64,000 nt of DNA from Undaria pinnatifida (taxonomy: Eukaryota > Sar > Phaeophyceae > Laminariales > Alariaceae). The notes beneath the pieces are model-generated. The model did not search any database. It had not been told where the DNA came from and was given only the letters and a program-made list of their open reading frames with translations. The translations under genes and the position numbers were made by a program. Numbering within the stretch: position 1 is the first letter of the stretch; every line of letters begins with the position of its first letter. The stretch spans positions 2,946,788-3,010,787 of the forward strand of contig JABAKD010000010.1 of NCBI GenBank assembly GCA_012845835.1, in the 5' to 3' direction. Shown piece after piece: positions 44,606-57,200 of the stretch.

Positions 44606-47600
44606 TACAGCACCCTCGGGCCGCCAATACTTCTGAACCAGAACACGCGCTGCCGAAGGACCCATGCCGTATGCGGCACCAACTGCCGCGCACGCCGCTC
44701 TCGTCGAAGAGGGGCAACAACAACCACAGCGGCACCAGTGGTCGGATAGCTGGATCACGGGCACGCTCGGCGACTACGTCCGCGACCAAAATCCCTCGCT
44801 CCTCGCACTTCGCCCGCACGGCACGCCCCGCGCGCACGCCTGGCCTGAGCACTCCTCCTGCCCCTCTTGCTGCTGCTACTACTATTGCTGCTACTCATGC
44901 TAGTGGTGATGGTGGTAACATGGATAGCGTGGCCGCAGGGTGGAACGCGTCCTCTCCCGTCATGGACACGAGCCAGGCCGAGGAGGAATTTCTCGCAGCC
45001 TTCGCGAAGACCCCGAAATTGTCGCGGACGCCCCCGAGAGGGACCGCCGGTCAAGCGGCGCAGGGTAGCACAGCCAGAAGCAGGCCCGCTACGCATGAGG
45101 ACGCGCGTATTCCAGCAGCACCGACAGCAGCAGCAGCAGCAATGGTTATGGGAGGAGGTCTGTGTTCGAATGGAACGGAGACGAAGCAGCGACAACAGCA
45201 GCAGCAGCAGCACGACGAACGCAACGGCGGGAGTGCGTCAGTAGAGGGTGTACACCAAGCTCCGGCTGACAGGTTCCGCGAGACGAGGGCCGGACCGACC
45301 CAACCGACGTCGGGGCCATCAAGCTCCGTCGAGCTTGGCGTTGGTAAAGGTTCGGAGGCTCAACCCAACCCATCGCCACAAGTCCAGCTGCAGGCCGCGT
45401 CGTTTGAGCCTCCGGCCGAGGTTATCTTCGGACGAAGCTCTAAGTTGGCGAGGACCCCACCCCGAGGAGGCACGGGCGAGGCGAGCGCTAGCGTTGGAAT
45501 GGGAGCGTTGACGTTGCCTGTGGAAAGTCAGTCGGGAATCGCTGCTGGATGCCAAAACGGAGTTGGAGACGGCGCGGGGAGTGGGGAGGGAGGCGTGATT
45601 CTACAAAACATCGCGGAGCAGCAGCAGCAACAACAGCTGCAGCAGCAACAACAGCTGCAGCAGCAACAACAACAACAACAACGGCAGGGGCAGCAGCAGC
45701 AGCATCAGCAGCGACGACAGCAACGGCACCAGCAGGAACAGGAACAGCAGGAGCAGCAACATCGACAGCAGCAGCAGCAGCGGCAGCTTCTTCCTCCGGC
45801 GGCAGCGTTGGCACGCGGGGTGGAGCAGCAGCAGACAGCCGCATCTGCCGGAGCCCGTGCCAGCTCTCCGTGGCAGTGCGCTTCGCCATCGACCAGCTTG
45901 AACAGCAGCGGCTGCAACGCCACTAACGTGAGGAGCCTGGCGGGGAGCGTCCCGAGACACACCGCTCCCGCTGTTGGCAGCGGAGAAGGGGGGGGGGGGG
46001 GGGTTAGGGGGTTGCTTACACCTGCGGCATTCAAGGAATTCGCTTCGGGAATGAGAACGCCTTCCACGAGAATGAAACAGCTAGAAGCCCTCGGAGACGC
46101 GAAGGTATCATAAGACGTAGACACAGCAGCCGCAGTAGTAGTTGTTGCTGTCGTCGTTCTCTGGCCATAATTTAGTCCGTGGTCACAGAACAGGCTCCAA
46201 CTACTCCAGATTGAAATAACAGTATAGGTATCGGTAGTGTTGTGCTTGGTAGGTGTTGGGTTAGAGAGTCTTGCGTATTCTCGCGTGCTCGTGAGATCAC
46301 GGTGGCGCCATGGCGGGAGAGGGGGTGCTGGTCTTGGCGCGACCTGGGGCTTGACGGATCGGTGTTGACCGCGTGTCCCCTCGCCGCTGGTGGAAAACTT
46401 TCTCTGTGTTTGTGTAGAAGGTGCTGTGACAAGAGTTGGTTGTCCGTGTTTTGCCTTAAACAAGCTCGGTACTTGTCGGTTCGAAGTCCTATCAAACGAG
46501 CGGGTAATGAGAACCTTTGGCGGCACTCTGTGGTGAGCGACGTGAAGGGTTCGGTGTCGCTGTGCCCGGCTCTTACTTGGTCCGTACCTGAAGCAACGCT
46601 ACATCACAGACGTTAGACAACAACCTCAACCTTGGAGTAGCAGAAGAGGGGGTACGTGTGCCTCCACCACAGCAGTAGTAGCACTAGCAATCGCTCGAGC
46701 TGAAGAAAACCCCTCTTGTCACCCCGTCGTCAACCCTTCGCGAAGGTTCCTCCCATGAGGTCGTTGGACCCTGTGAACACAGCCACCACGCACCAGCATG
46801 CGCCCCGGGCAACGATGGCACCAAGGGCCCCAAGCGGGAAGGCTGCCACGGGTTTCCGTTTCTCCTCGTCTTCCGTCGCCGCTACCCATGCTGCTAGGAC
46901 GGCCAACGGCGCCATGGAGCAGGTCAAGCCACCCGCGGAGGAGGCCCGGGCGCGCCCTGCAAGCTTTAGCGTGGTTTCCGACGTTCCTTCTGCGGTGGTG
47001 ACGGCGGCGTCCTCGTCGGTGGCGGCGTTGGCGGTTGAAAAGGTTGCTGACAACGCGAGGGGGTTGGCCGGTTCGCTCGTGGCGGGTAACAGAGGGCGGA
47101 TATTTTCTCGTTCCGCTCTGTCGATGCCGGCGTGCGAAAAAGAAACGGCCGCCGTCGCGGAGGGCGACCACGAAGTGAGGGGATTCTGCGATGACAAGGT
47201 TGGTGAATCTGGCACGTGTAACGGTGCCGCAATTGAGGCTGATCAGGGCGCGGAACAGGCGGAAATAAATCCTTTCGTGGGCTCGCAGAAGCTCGCCCGC
47301 ACCCCTCCTACTGCAGCAGCATCTTCGGCGGAGGTGATCATCCCTGGTATCGCGGCCCCTAGGGTTTCTAAGGATGCAAATGCTTTCGCCTCCTCGGGCC
47401 CACTGGAAGCTACGCTGGCGGCACCGCCTGGGACCGGGGATGGGCGGGGGGGGCAGGAGTCGCCTGAGCCGATAGTCGCAGAGGACCCTTTTGCGACCAA
47501 AAGCAAGGTTCCCAGGACTCCGGTGGATAAGGCTGCTGCGTCGCAGAGTTCGTTGGAATTGCACACGCGGCAGCGTGAAGGAGGCGGTGGTGGTGCTGCT

Positions 47601-48243
47601 GTGGCTTGTGAGGGTGGCGAGAGTGCGGGGGCGGGGGCAGGGCGGGGGGGAGGGGGAGGAATCAGCTGCACGGATGCACATCGGGGAGTTGCGTCAGGAA
47701 GTTGCGAGCTTGGCAGACCGCCTAGCCAAGCAGGCGAACGAGAGGAACAGGTTAGAGATGTATGCCGCGGTGGGATTGGGGGGGTGAGGCGTGGTGCTGT
47801 TTTTTCCTTGAGACAAAAGGCGTTCGTGGTTGTTAACTGTTTCATCGGTCGGTCACTCGCGCTGTGGGTTCGTGTGGCGCCGGGCCATACTTGTTTATAC
47901 TGCCTCGGGCATTACGCAGTATAGGGCTGGTGTTCGCGTTTGTCACTATGCTGCTGATGCTCGCTATCGTCATTTTGGCGCTGTGTTCACGTTTGTCTGC
48001 TGCCGCTGATTGATAACATTTTTTCAAGAGGGTAATATAAAGAGATAAGGTCCATTGCGTGAACGTCAATAGACTACTCGGTCTTGGAAACCATGCTAAC
48101 GTCCTAGGCGATGAATGCACGTGGAAATTAGAAAGTCGTGCTTGCCTGCTTCTTTGCTTCCTTGCTTGCTTTGCTTAGCCTTCTTCCTCCTTTTGTGGCT
48201 CGTTTGCTTGCTGTGCGTACCTTCTTCATCCTTTTATTGCTCT

Positions 48244-48274
<31 letters not shown>

Positions 48275-51200
48275 TGCGTGCCTTCTCCCTCTTTTTGCTT
48301 GTTGCTTGCTTTACGTACCCTTCTTCTTCCTCTTTTTGTTGCTTGCTTACTTGTTTTGCGTGCAGCCTTTTTCATCTTTTTTTACTTGCTTGATGTACCC
48401 TTTTTTCCTGCTTTTTTTGCTTGGATTTATTACACTCTTTTTTTTTTCTTGATGTCGGTGGTGCCTCATGCGTCACTACCACTTTCTCAAACTCTCATAA
48501 AAAAAAAAATAGGCTTGCGGAGGTAGCTTTCGAGGCGCAGGACGAGGCAGCCCGGCTCCGTGAGCAGCTTGATGACATCCAAAAACGTCAAGAGGTTAGC
48601 GAGGACAGAGACAGCCACGAGTCCGCAGGCGGCCAGCTTGCTCCTTCCTGCGCTGTCGGTGGTGGGAGTAGCGCGATCGGAGGTGTCGGGACGTCTCCGC
48701 GGCTAGACGGTAGAGCTGCGCTCGCCAACGGCGCGCCGATCGCGGGAACAGTGTTGGCAGGGACGGCTGGAAAGGGGGGTGGCTACCCAGGAAACCGTTT
48801 GGTGGAGCTCGAACTTGAAAAGTGGGAATGCGAGCTGCGCAAGAAGGAGGCAGAGAAGGAGGCTAAGGAGGCGAACCTTGCACTCGGTGAGGCGGAGAAG
48901 GAGGGGAGAAAGGCGAACCTTGCGCTCGAGAACGCGGAGAAAGAGGGGAGGGAGGCCAACCTTGCGCGCGAGAAGGCGGAGAAGGAGGGGAGGGAGACGA
49001 ACCTTGCGCTGAACGAAGCCCGGGCTGAGGTGAGCTTCGCGATGTGGGACTGATAGCGGATCGGAAAGATGAGGCCTGGGATTTTCACGGGTCGGTTCGT
49101 GAGTCGGTCGGGTCAGGGTGCCCCAACCCGACCCGTGAGATTTCGAACACCTCTTGACCCAACCCGGCTCGACCCGCGAGATTTTTAAAACCTCCAGACC
49201 TGACTCGCGAGTCGGGTCATGGCCAGTGGAAAGCCCTGGATAATGCATAAGGCCGACGTGTCGATGAGGTGTGCAAATTTCGTGCAATCAAGGTGTACCA
49301 CTGTGGGCGGTAACGTAATAAACGTTGACTTATCATATTAATGCCTCAACGGTCCCTAAATTTTCCATCCATTGGATTGCATTTCAGTGGGAGGTTCCCA
49401 CTAGTGCCAGTTGAATAGTGCTACTGCTCTATAGTGCCAGTGAAATCGATTTTGGCACAACTTAAACTCTCTATATAGGTAACTCTCTTTACGGCAACCC
49501 TATTCCCAATAGTGCTGGTGCCCTGAATAGTGCCGGTATTTTGGGCTGGCACATACCGTTGCCATTGGGAGCTCCCCACTGTAGTGGGAGACACGGAGGC
49601 TGTGACGCACCGGTGACTGTGGTGTGGAATGTTGCTGTGTGGCGGACGTTGTCCCATCGTCGCGTGCGGCGCACCTAGTGGTGGGTGTTTTCGGTGTGAG
49701 AGCTAGCATTTGGGCCCGCGCACCTCTCTTCCTCAGGTCAATGTGTGTGTGCTTGCAATCATGGTTCAGCCTATTCGAGGTGCGATTCATAGTCCACGCT
49801 GTGTTGAAGTACTAGTATTGTGTCCCCGCAAACGTGGATGCGGTTCTAAGGGATTGAACCTCTTACATTGCCTTGTCGTGTTGTGTTGTAGCTTGGCATT
49901 AGTACCATGGCTCGACAATAGGGATGTCGTAGTTACGCAGGAAACAGATCAATGGCGGTCATCGTTGTTTTTTTTCTGTCTTGTGAACAAGTTGTTCTGC
50001 AGGCGGTTCTGTTCGTTCATTCGCCCCACACGAAATGAAATAAGTGCCACCGCTTCGTCCGCCGGAAAACCTGCGCCGCTTTTTCCTCCACTAATATTTG
50101 GTCTTGTTTTTATTCGAATTCCTTGAGCGACGACCTTGGCCTCCATGCTAGAATTGCGGCCGCACGGCGCCGACGTGGTATCAAGGCCGGGGGTAGATGC
50201 TGTCATACCAAACAACGACAACATCACAACGTAAACGTGGTACCTGGGCATATCGCAACGACTGTACCATAGCTTGGAATAACACCACCACTATATCCCA
50301 TTGGCTGTGTCCCTTTTCACAATACGGTTGCTATATCTCAAACGTTTTTTTTTATTCACGGCGGCTGTCTCCCCCTTGGGTTGTTGTTTTCGGTTTTCAA
50401 AGGTGCGGGAACTTACCCTCTCGAAGGAGGCTCGGCATGAAGAGATGCTCCAGGAGGACCTAAGGCGGGCACAGGAGCTTTGCGAGCAAGACGAAAGAGC
50501 CATTGAGGAACGTCAGATCAAGGTATGGAAATTGTCGCCTCGCCAGGGTGGTCCATTTGTTTTCGGTGCTTTGAAGCACCGAGTGCAGTATATACTCCAG
50601 CAGATGTGTTTGTTCTACGACAAAAATGGCCTAACGTGGTTGTCTATCTGGCTGTTGTTATGATATCCCCCTGGGAGCCTAACAAGACGTAAGATATCGG
50701 ATACGGCTGGATATAAAAGTATTTCACATGCTTTTGAAGGCATGTGCGTATAGAAAAAAAAGGGGATGATGCTTTTGCCTCGCGGAATTGCACGCTACTC
50801 AGTTCGTCCGTGGCGTGTGTGAAATTAATACAAGATCTTATCTAGTACAAGTGAGTGACCGACGTGGAACGTGCCTAGTAGAGAAACCTGCAAAGGGTGG
50901 CCTGTGTCTGTAACAGCCCCTTAATCTTATTATACATGGCGTTGTCGGCAGGACATATTGTGTGTATATTTATCTCAGATTTTTCGGTGCCACTTACTCG
51001 ACGCCTGGCAACTTTTATTCTGATCGTCTACATGGGAGCCTTTCTGTTGATAGGCTTGTTAATGTTACATTTTTGCATTAATAGATTATACCTGATAACT
51101 ATTAACCTTTTTGAAACTTGAGAGGGAATAGCTGGCGAAGGTTATACCCAATTCCAACCCTCTTGCCCATTTCCAACTCTCTTGAAGTGATCCTAGTCTA

Positions 51201-54200
51201 TACTAACGTCAAGTGTTTTGCCCCCATGTCGGGAATGCGGTGCTAAACATGCTAAAACGGTTAACCACCACGCGAAGCAGCCCGGGCCGCCGGGGTAGAG
51301 GACGGGTCCGAACTGCAGTGTAAGGGGCTGTTGACATACGTGCAGCCTCGTTATACTCGTACTGGGGCGCACTATTATTACACGCTGAGTAAACCCGGTT
51401 TCGCCTTTTTTTAGTCGCTAAAGATTGGTCTGAGAAGTTAATAGTTGGTTTCACAGCCCCCCCCCCCGCCACTACCCCCTACCCCCCCTCCCTCTAAACC
51501 CTTCGATCTGTGGTCATATCACGACGGCTATGCATGAAATCAGCAACCCTTCCCCCCCAACCCCCGCCCCTACTTTCTAAACGTAACTTGTTTTTTCCCT
51601 CCCGAATGGTGGCCAGGCTAAGCTGTTTGCCGCAGAAACGATGGCTGAGATTTTGAGGTCAAGGGCTGCCGAGCAGGAGAGGTGTCGTTTTGACAGAAAC
51701 GTGCAGTCTACGGCGACGGCTGTGACCGCCAAGGCTTGCGGGATGGTGGAGGAGTTCGTGGCTCGCAGTAAGAGAATGGAGGGGCGCGTTGCTGGGCTTC
51801 GTGCGGGCGCCAAGGTGCGGTGTTAGGAAAGTCGCGGCGTGGTGTCGTTGGCCTACTGGGTCTCGCGGGCGGCCGAATGGGGAATGCCGTGAACAGCGTT
51901 TCTGTCAGACGTATGCTAGAGCAGTATGTACCTGCTGCTGTTAGCGTTGCTGTCGCTGTTGATGCTATTTATGTTGGTCTTTTGGGATCATCGTCAACGA
52001 TCAATCCTGACCCATGAACTCATCAGTCATGAACGTATCGCTGCGTGTTTCCTCGCCTCTCGTTCCTCATCAACCTGCATTCACCAACCGTCAATCACGG
52101 ACCATCAACTGATCTACCATCACTCATCACACTCATCACCCACCACTGAATCACCCAGGTGTGCGAGGAGCGGATAGACCGCTTAAATGAGAGGTCGGCG
52201 CTACTAGAATCTAACGGCCGCTTGGCGACGGAGGAAACAAGTGAGGTGCAGGAGCAGCTGAAGGATGCCGAGGGTAAACTCAAGGCTGCTAGGGACAAGG
52301 GGGAAGTGCTCGAGGCTCAACTTAGAACGCTGGAGAAGGAAGCCCTGGAGGCGCAGGCCGCCCAGGAGCACCTGAGGTGAGCTGTCCTTTGGCCTTTTTT
52401 TTATATATACAAGCCGCCGTACGCGTTTGAGAGTTTCTCATTTACGATGGCGCCCAAAATATGGAGGCTTCTATCCGCCCTCGCGTGCCCGATGTTCCGC
52501 CATGTCCCACCCAAACACCTGAAAAAGAAACATTACAAGTATAGATGAAAGTAAAATTGATTATTTTCATGGCTTTTCACGGCTCATGACTATCATATCA
52601 CCCGCGGGTCGGGTCGGGAGGATTTCGCAATTTCACGGATCGGGCCACAGAAGGAGTTAGAAATATCACGGGTTGGGTCGGGTCACCCTGATCTGGCCCG
52701 ATTGATATACCGAGTAGTGATCCCACCCGTGAAAAAACTGATATTTTTTACTGCTGAGACAGCAGCACCAGTACAGCAGCACAGCAGTATGTATTATGCT
52801 GGTTGGGTTAGGGTGGGTTGACGACAGTTACAAACCATCATCGCGAGTCTCCCAGCGAGAGCTGCAGCATCTCTTAGTTTATTTTTTTTCAGGGGGAAGG
52901 AGACAGTGGTAAGGGCCCGTGAGTGTGAGGCACATAATAACAGGTATATTTTAGTTGAATACAAGTTAGTGACATGCGCGAGATTGGGTCCTATCGAGGA
53001 ATGGAGAATGATGCATTGTGTTAAAAAATCGAACAAAGTACGAAAGATCAATAAACAGCTATTGAAGTTCTGACGAAAGTCGTGTCTAGGCTGATGCTCG
53101 TGTAATTCGGGAGGTGCAGTGGGATGAAAAACTGGGTTTGCGATTTGCGATGGTCTTGCATTATCTTGAGGCGCCGCGGGCGGTCTACGATATGCTAAGG
53201 GTCTCCGAAGCTCGGTTCGGTTAGGTCACAACGCACGGGTGGATAGAAGGCACATTTTGGGCTCGGGGAAAATGCATTCGTGGGACGGAAGTCTTCGAGT
53301 CGGGTTTTCTCCGTATTAGACGTTGTGGGCTTCTTTGGGTGTGCGGTAGCGCAGCCGCTACGAAGTCGACATTAGTACGTTCATCCCGAGCAACGAGAAC
53401 ACGTTGTACCGCGCACACTCCAGGTCCTACTCCCTGCATATGTACCCAAAACAAAGAACGTAGCCCTCCAACTTTCTCATCGTTAGCCCGTGTAGAGCGG
53501 CACCAGCTTTCTCGGGGGAAATTTGCTTGGAATTGGTGTGGGATTTTTTGTAAAGCAAGGGAGGAGTTATGCCTTCTCGAGAAGCTTATCCCCCCCCACG
53601 CCCTCATACATCTCTGCCTGGTTGGTGAAAACCCGACGTGCTCCGTACCGGCATAGCAGGGATGCGAGGGTTTCTGGTCATAGGACTGCGGCCACGCTTA
53701 AACTGAGCACCCCCACCCTCCCCTCATACACCTTCCTCGATCAGGACCCTCGTGGAAGCCGAAGAAGCCAGGCGGGCGTCGGTCGAGCAGCGCCTCGTTG
53801 ACGTTACGCATAAGGGCGAGGTGGTTGTCGGAATCGAACGCGCCAGGCGGCAGTCCACCGAGCGAAGGCTGGGCCTCGCTGAGCGCAGTAGGGACGACCT
53901 CGCAGCTGCGGCCACTTCAGAAGCTGGCTCTGCCCTCCGTGCCGCGGCGGCGGCCGAAAAGGACAGACGGATGTCGTTGGAGAGGAGACTGGACGTCGCC
54001 GAGCGAGCGAGGGAGGAGCTTTCGGCGACGATGGTGTCAAGAGCTGCTGCGGCGGCGGCTGCTTCGGCCGCGGCCTCTGCTGCCGCGTCTGAGTCTGCTG
54101 CTGCCGCGCAGGTGGCCTCCGAGCGCTCGGCCAGGCAAGTGGTTGCGTTGCCGAACCCTCCCGTACTAGAGGTACAGCGGGAGCAACAGCCGGAGGTACA

Positions 54201-57200
54201 GACGCAGGCATTGCCAGACGTACAACCGGGGGCACCGCTGGAGGTACAGAAAGAGACACCGCTGGAGACACAGCCGGCGGTGTTGGTGACGAAGCGCAAG
54301 GCTGTGGCGAATAAGAGGGGTGGTAAGGCATCCCTAGCAGCACAGCCGGTGCCACCACAGGAGGTACAGGCGGAGGTACCGGAGGAGGTACAGCCAGAGG
54401 CGCCACCAGCGATGTTGGTACCGAAGCGCAAAGCAGTGGCGAAAAAGAGAGGCGGCAGGGCATCGCTAGAGGTACAGCCGGTGACACCCCAGGAGGTACA
54501 GCCGGAGGCACCGCTGGAAGTACGGACGGAAACACCGCTGGAGCTACAGCCGGAGGCACTGGCGGCGGTATTGATGACGAAGCGCAACGCTGTGGCGAAG
54601 AAGAGGGGCGGCAAGAAAGTAGAACCGCGGAGCGAGGGTAATGACGGGGGCGGCGGCAGTGGGGGTGATAATGAGAACAAGGATGAGGTTTCGGGTGCTC
54701 CGGCTTTGAAACCTGCGTCGGCGGTGAAACCTGCTCCGGCGGCGAAAAAGACGAACAAGAGAGCTCAAGTGTCTGAAGGCGAGGGCCGCAGTGGAGACGA
54801 GGGTCTGCCGGTAAAGGCGAAGGCGGCCGCGCGACACAAGCGCCCGGACGCCAAGAAATCGACCGGCGCACGCGACGGAGTTGATGACAGCAAGAAAGCC
54901 ACGAAGCGCGGGGGGGACGAGAATTCTGTGACCAGCGACGTTGATATCCCCGCTGCCGCCACCGTTGCTGCCACCGCCGCGCCCGCCAAGAAGAGGCTGA
55001 GGGCGCGCACGCAAAGCAAGAAGATAAACTATTCTGACAGTCTTCCGGATGACGAAAGCTCAGACGAAGACGTCGTTACAGCGGTGAAGTCGAAGGAGGG
55101 GCTGTCGGGCGGCGTCCTTAAGCGGCATTCCGCCGGTAGCAAGGATAGCTCTCGATTGCGCTGCTCGGTTGTCACGAGTTTGTCGGACGCCGAGTCGGAA
55201 GACTTCACACCTTCGCCGATCATCAAGGCTAAGGCTGCCGGAGGTCGGCGCCGGAGTAAGGTGGGCAGCGGCGGCAGCAGCGACGTCGAAGGTGTAGGGG
55301 ACAGTACGGCAGCCGGCGCTGTGGGCATGGACGTGAGTGTTGACGTGGCTGCTCGAGTGTCTGAAGGCGAAGGCCGCAGTGGAGACGAGGGTCTGCCGAT
55401 AAAGGCGAAGGCGGCCGCGCGACACAAGCGCCCGGACGCCAAGAAATCGACCGGCGCACGCGACGGAGTTGATGACAGCAAGAAAGCCACGAAGCGCGGG
55501 GGGGACGAGAATTCTGTGACCAGCGACGTTAATATCCCCGCTGCCGCCGCCGTTGCTGCCACCGCCGCGCCCGCCAAGAAGAGGCTGAGGGCGCGCACGC
55601 AGAGCAAGAAGATAAACTATTCTGACAGTCTTCCGGACGACGAAAGCTCAGACGAAGACGTCGTTACAGCGGTGAAGTCGAAGGAGGGGCTGTCGGGCGG
55701 CGTCCTTAAGCGGCATTTCGTCGGTAGCAAGGATAGCTCTCGATTACGCCGCTCAGTCGCGAGTTTGTCGGACGCCGAGTCGGAAGACTTCACACCTTCG
55801 CCGATCGTTAAGGTTAAGGCTGCCGGAGGTCGGCGCCGGAGTAAGGTGGGCAGCGGCGGCAGCAGCGACGTCGAAGGTGTAGGGGACAGTTCGGCAGCCG
55901 GCGCCGTGGGTATGGACGTGAACGTGGACGTGGCTGCTCGCGGACCGCTCGGAAGTGAGTCAGGTGCTGCTACTGAGACTAACGGTACCGCACCCAAGCC
56001 TGCTGCGAAGAAGTCATCGAAAAAGACGGCGCCCCCTCCTGTGGTGCCGGCGGCGTCATCGGTCGTGCTATCAGCAGCGGCAGGAAACGAGACCCTCGGC
56101 GGCGGCGGTGGTGGTGGTGACAGTGGCGCCGCTACGGTGGCCGGGGATGCCGCCCCCAGGCTTGCTGCTAAGAAGTCCAAGTCTGCTGCTAAGAGGGCCT
56201 CACGAAAGATGGCCGCGCCGACAGCGGTGGTGCCGCAGGAGTTGTCAAGCGTGCTACCCAAGCCGGCAGAAAAAAGTAGCCCCGCGCGCGACGGCCGTAG
56301 TAGTGCTGGCGGCACAGAGGAGGGCGTTAGCAGGTCCTCACCTCCGACCGCTACCACCTCAAGTGGTGACGGTAGCGCTTTGAGCAAGCGCTCTTCGATT
56401 GGAGGACGCTCGCAGGGCGGCCGCCACACCGCAGCCGCTGCTGCCGCCATCGCTATCGGTGCGGGTGGTGCAGGCCAGTCATCTGGCGATGATCACAAGG
56501 GCAGGAAGCGCAAAGCTGCCGTTGCGGTCAAGAAGAAGGAGACGAAAGTGACCGGTGCTAAGACTGCCAAAAAGTGCAAAAGGGCTAGCAAGGAAGGCGT
56601 GGCAGGGGCTGGCAAGGCTGGCGGAGGGGACGGTGAAGGGAGCCCACCGCCGGTGTTAGCTGACGGTAGGATGGTTGTTGCTCCGGATAGTGTGGAGGAG
56701 ACGGAGGTGGAGGATTTGGCTGCTGCGGATAAGGGAGGTCGAGGTGGCGCGGTGAAGAGCAGAGATAATACGGGTCGTGAGGTGGAGATGGCAGCGGTGG
56801 GGGGGGCGGCGGCGGCGGCAGCAGTGGTGACGGCGCAAGAGCCGAACAAGGTGAGTGGTAGAGTAGAGCTGTCAGAAAACGGATTTTGCGCCTTTCAGAA
56901 AAATGTGTTGACGTGTTTTCTCGAACGTGGGTGAGTATAAAACTGCAATGTTTTTGGTGACGCGAAGTGCGCGCCCTTTCTTTTGTAACGTACCCGTCAG
57001 CAAACGATCTTGCGCCTTCCAGGAAAACGTGGTGAACTCTTTTCTCGGATACGTTTTATATCCTTCGGTATGAATATGAGGCGGTAATGATTTCGATGGC
57101 CCTTCAAGAAACGAGCATGTTTTGTCTAAAATACATTTGAGTTACATTAGTAGTAGAAGCTTATGTGGACCATTTTCGTGCGTCGTTCAGTTTTGTTTTT

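Noticed and set aside
46719-47845. Minus-strand ORFs of 320, 200 and 161 codons opposite the giant gene's second exon
   Set aside because: The sense strand carries the R-T-P motif continuity and phase-matched exons; the antisense frames are low-complexity shadows.
48115-48526. Leu/Cys/Phe-rich ORFs resembling membrane proteins
   Set aside because: They are produced by the CTTG/CTT-rich intronic repeat and disappear outside it.
53724-56450. Large minus-strand ORFs (344, 355 and 277 codons) opposite exon 53745-56850
   Set aside because: These are antisense shadows of a GC-rich exon: Ala/Pro/Ser-rich, no splice logic, and they duplicate along with the sense repeat.
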